A stretch of DNA of 6,790 bases from an uncultured Porphyromonadaceae bacterium. GTDB taxonomy: Bacteria > Bacteroidota > Bacteroidia > Bacteroidales > Muribaculaceae. The stretch covers positions 1 through 6,790 of the forward strand of contig CAJJOO010000078.1 of assembly GCA_905193395.1 (NCBI GenBank), in the 5' to 3' direction. The notes beneath the pieces are model-generated. The model did no database searches. It was not told the DNA's origin and saw nothing but the letters and a program-made list of their open reading frames with translations. The translations under genes were made by a program, and so were the position numbers. Shown piece after piece: positions 5,437 to 6,790 of the stretch (position 1 is the stretch's first letter; every line of letters begins with the position of its first letter).

Positions 5437-6738
5437 CTCACCTACGGTGCAACTCAGGATGTCGTTTCCTTCGAAAGCGTTACATACTCCACCAATGTTG
5501 TGACCGGCACTTCCTCTACTTCTACCCGCCTCAATAACCTGGCCGTACACTTCACCATCAACGATCCCGGCGACCACGCCCCCTACACCATCAAGCAGGG
5601 CAACGATGTCCTCGGCACAGTCTCCACTAAGGAAGGTACAATCAACTTCTTCCAGAAACCCGCCAAGGATGTGATTCTGTCCGTAGTTCCCACCGGCGAC
5701 GCCATCGGTACCACCGCAACTGTTCCCGCCGATGCTTTCGACGCCTTCTTCGGAGTTCCCACAGTTGAACCGGTTGCCACAGGTCTCTGGGGCGAAATCG
5801 ACCTCAAATACAACGCCCCCACCAAGGTCGACTGCAGCGGCGTTGCCCAGTTCCGCGTCACCGCTTCCACCGATGCTGCTTATTTCAACATCACTTCCAC
5901 AGGCGCGCAGATAATCACCGAAAACAGCGACCTGCCCGAGGGCTTCGAAGGATTCTACCCCGCCGGGGCATGGAACGACATCAAGGCTTGCAACGGCCTC
6001 GTTGCCTACCGTAAAGTCGGAAGCATTGTTTCCGCAACCCTCAAAGGCGGTATGTTCACCTGGCCCTCGTCGAGAATGTCGATTGCCTTAGGTTTCGGCG
6101 TCAACTATCCTCTCGTAGATGCCACATCCGCCGTTTCCGATGGCAACGTGACTCCCGCAGCCGCACCTGCAAAGGCCGGCGAGACTAAACTTGTTGTCAA
6201 GTACAATAACGGTTCTTCGTACGGTGCCGATCAGTGCTCGGCTGTATTCGACGAGGCTTCGACTCTCACCCACTTCTCCTACGTCTACCCCAACGACCTT
6301 GAATTCCGCGACCTCACCGAGACCGAAGGCTGCATCATGTTCGTGGCTCCCGAAGGACACAAACTGCAGCACGCCGTTGAGGAACTTCTCCCCGCCACTC
6401 CCACCGCCAAGGCCGTGGTCCGTGAAGTGACCGACGAAGCCGAGGGTGAACACGCCTGGGAAGACCTCGATGGCCAGATTGCAACCTACGCTATCGACGA
6501 CTACCGCGGCAAGAACATCCACGTCCGCTCGATCGACGGAAACGGTGCCACCTCGGGTCACCTGTCCTACGGCATTGACGCCGACGGCAACGTTTCCGGC
6601 ATCGCCGACGCCCTCGCTCCCGCCGAAGCCGAGGCACAGTGGTTCAACCTGCAGGGTATTGAAATCACCGAGCCCGCAGCCGCCGGCATCTATATCCGCC
6701 GCCAGGGCAACAGCGCCGTCAAGGTAATCATCAAATAA
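5155..6738 (+). CDS. C-terminal part of the interrupted secreted protein (open from 4852)
   Basis: The frame is open from 4852, directly after the in-frame stop. The first ATG (5155, MFNFYQEGG) lies in the middle of domain copy C and has no signal peptide, so it is unlikely to be a true start. From that ATG there are 527 residues. Residues 1-94 finish domain copy C (YEGKGLVLTF). About 95-205 could be an Ig-like or other beta region (LNNLAVHFTIND, YTIKQGNDVLGTV). About 210-480 are a further region I cannot assign, with strand-like stretches such as GLWGEIDLKYN, AQFRVTAS and MSIALGFGVNYP. Residues 482-527 are the shared tail (QWFNLQG, AGIYIRRQGN, KVIIK). DNA changes from AT-rich to GC-rich between about 5440 and 5530. 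Without the upstream half this segment would not be exported, so it is probably not expressed as a separate functional protein. Confidence 0.6.
   Translation: MFNFYQEGGCLPVTVTFDEPIIYEGKGLVLTFVTNSTISDNMESGSDLITGSYVFSSTDGNHHSGVIAGKSVTATGELSNPRNYLPYLEIGYTPLTYGATQDVVSFESVTYSTNVVTGTSSTSTRLNNLAVHFTINDPGDHAPYTIKQGNDVLGTVSTKEGTINFFQKPAKDVILSVVPTGDAIGTTATVPADAFDAFFGVPTVEPVATGLWGEIDLKYNAPTKVDCSGVAQFRVTASTDAAYFNITSTGAQIITENSDLPEGFEGFYPAGAWNDIKACNGLVAYRKVGSIVSATLKGGMFTWPSSRMSIALGFGVNYPLVDATSAVSDGNVTPAAAPAKAGETKLVVKYNNGSSYGADQCSAVFDEASTLTHFSYVYPNDLEFRDLTETEGCIMFVAPEGHKLQHAVEELLPATPTAKAVVREVTDEAEGEHAWEDLDGQIATYAIDDYRGKNIHVRSIDGNGATSGHLSYGIDADGNVSGIADALAPAEAEAQWFNLQGIEITEPAAAGIYIRRQGNSAVKVIIK
6598..6735 (+). 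other. C-terminal tail motif, copy 3
   Basis: This encodes the last 46 residues of the interrupted gene: GIADALAPAE, QWFNLQGIEI, AGIYIRRQGNSAVK and KVIIK. It matches the tails of both upstream secreted proteins in spacing and sequence. Its intact state, downstream of the premature stop, suggests the interruption is recent or that the region is still under selection. Confidence 0.8.
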
Positions 6739-6790
6739 AAGCGTCCACGGTCAGCAGCCCCAAAACGGCCGCAAAACCGACGCACCCACC

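Larger units (their letters stand above)
4033..6738 (+). pseudogene. Modular secreted protein gene (901 codons) interrupted by one in-frame TAA
   Basis: One frame runs from ATG 4033 to TAA 6736-6738, broken only by TAA 4849-4851 (codon 273). The 101 codons between this stop and the next in-frame ATG (5155) are open and encode the start of a recognisable domain, so the two halves belong to one gene. The restored product would be: signal peptide (1-20), beta-domain copy B (about 24-236), a Pro/Thr/Ala linker (about 239-253), copy C (about 255-468), an uncharacterised beta-rich region (about 469-855), and the tail (856-901). No plausible start lies just after the stop. Both domains are AT-rich, unlike linker and flanks. 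A nonsense mutation in a recombined mosaic gene is favoured. A sequence error or stop readthrough are alternatives, though the TAA-AAT context matches no readthrough signal I know. Function is unknown beyond likely surface or extracellular location. Confidence 0.75.

Noticed and set aside
4033..6738. Genetic code change with TAA read as sense
   Set aside because: The other genes in the window all end in TAA at sensible places (968-970, 1754-1756, 2989-2991, 3935-3937, 6736-6738), so a general reassignment is not supported.
6739..6790. Possible terminator after the last gene (GCGTC 6741-6745 with GACGC 6779-6783)
   Set aside because: The stem is only 5 bp with a 33-base loop and no T-tract follows before the window ends.
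1..6790. Mobile element, CRISPR array, tRNA, rRNA or phage genes
   Set aside because: No transposase or integrase motifs, terminal inverted repeats, regularly spaced direct repeats or tRNA-like folds were seen on either strand.

Overview
The window looks like a chromosomal segment of a GC-rich gut-type Bacteroidales bacterium, possibly Muribaculaceae. Four things suggest this. The fumarate reductase/succinate dehydrogenase flavoprotein and iron-sulfur genes are of the Bacteroides kind and adjacent. A TAnnTTTG promoter element lies upstream of one gene. The starts have no clear Shine-Dalgarno sequence and often sit in a TTTC..CTATGAA context. Several secreted proteins end in the short Bacteroidales tail (Y/F)NLxG...GIYIRRQGN..KV. 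The order is firm; the family is an inference.

Region 1 (2-1826) is the end of a respiratory operon: the C-terminal half of the flavoprotein subunit (FrdA/SdhA), a 30-bp gap, the complete iron-sulfur subunit (FrdB/SdhB), and a strong intrinsic terminator. Together with a cytochrome b subunit, probably encoded upstream of the window, these form the membrane quinol:fumarate reductase / succinate dehydrogenase.

Region 2 (1827-3937) starts with an AT-rich promoter region, followed by two secreted proteins of unknown specific role. The first has an FN3-like segment and a choice-of-anchor-J-like beta-sandwich. The second consists of one copy of a beta-sandwich-like domain plus the C-terminal tail. 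They are about 100 bp apart with no evident promoter or intrinsic terminator between them, so they may be co-transcribed.

Region 3 (3938-6790) is the unusual part. A single reading frame runs from ATG 4033 to TAA 6736-6738 (901 codons) and is broken only by one in-frame TAA at 4849-4851. Read through, it would encode signal peptide - domain copy 1 - linker - domain copy 2 - a long uncharacterised region - the same C-terminal tail. The stop falls inside domain copy 2 and removes the tail. The two domain copies are AT-rich (sampled blocks 33-42% GC), whereas the linker, the downstream region and the neighbouring genes are about 58-65% GC. This gives a module-by-module base-composition mosaic. 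The likeliest reading is a modular surface or secreted protein gene assembled by domain exchange and now interrupted by a nonsense mutation. Recoding or a sequence error remain possible. No mobile element, CRISPR array, tRNA or rRNA is visible.
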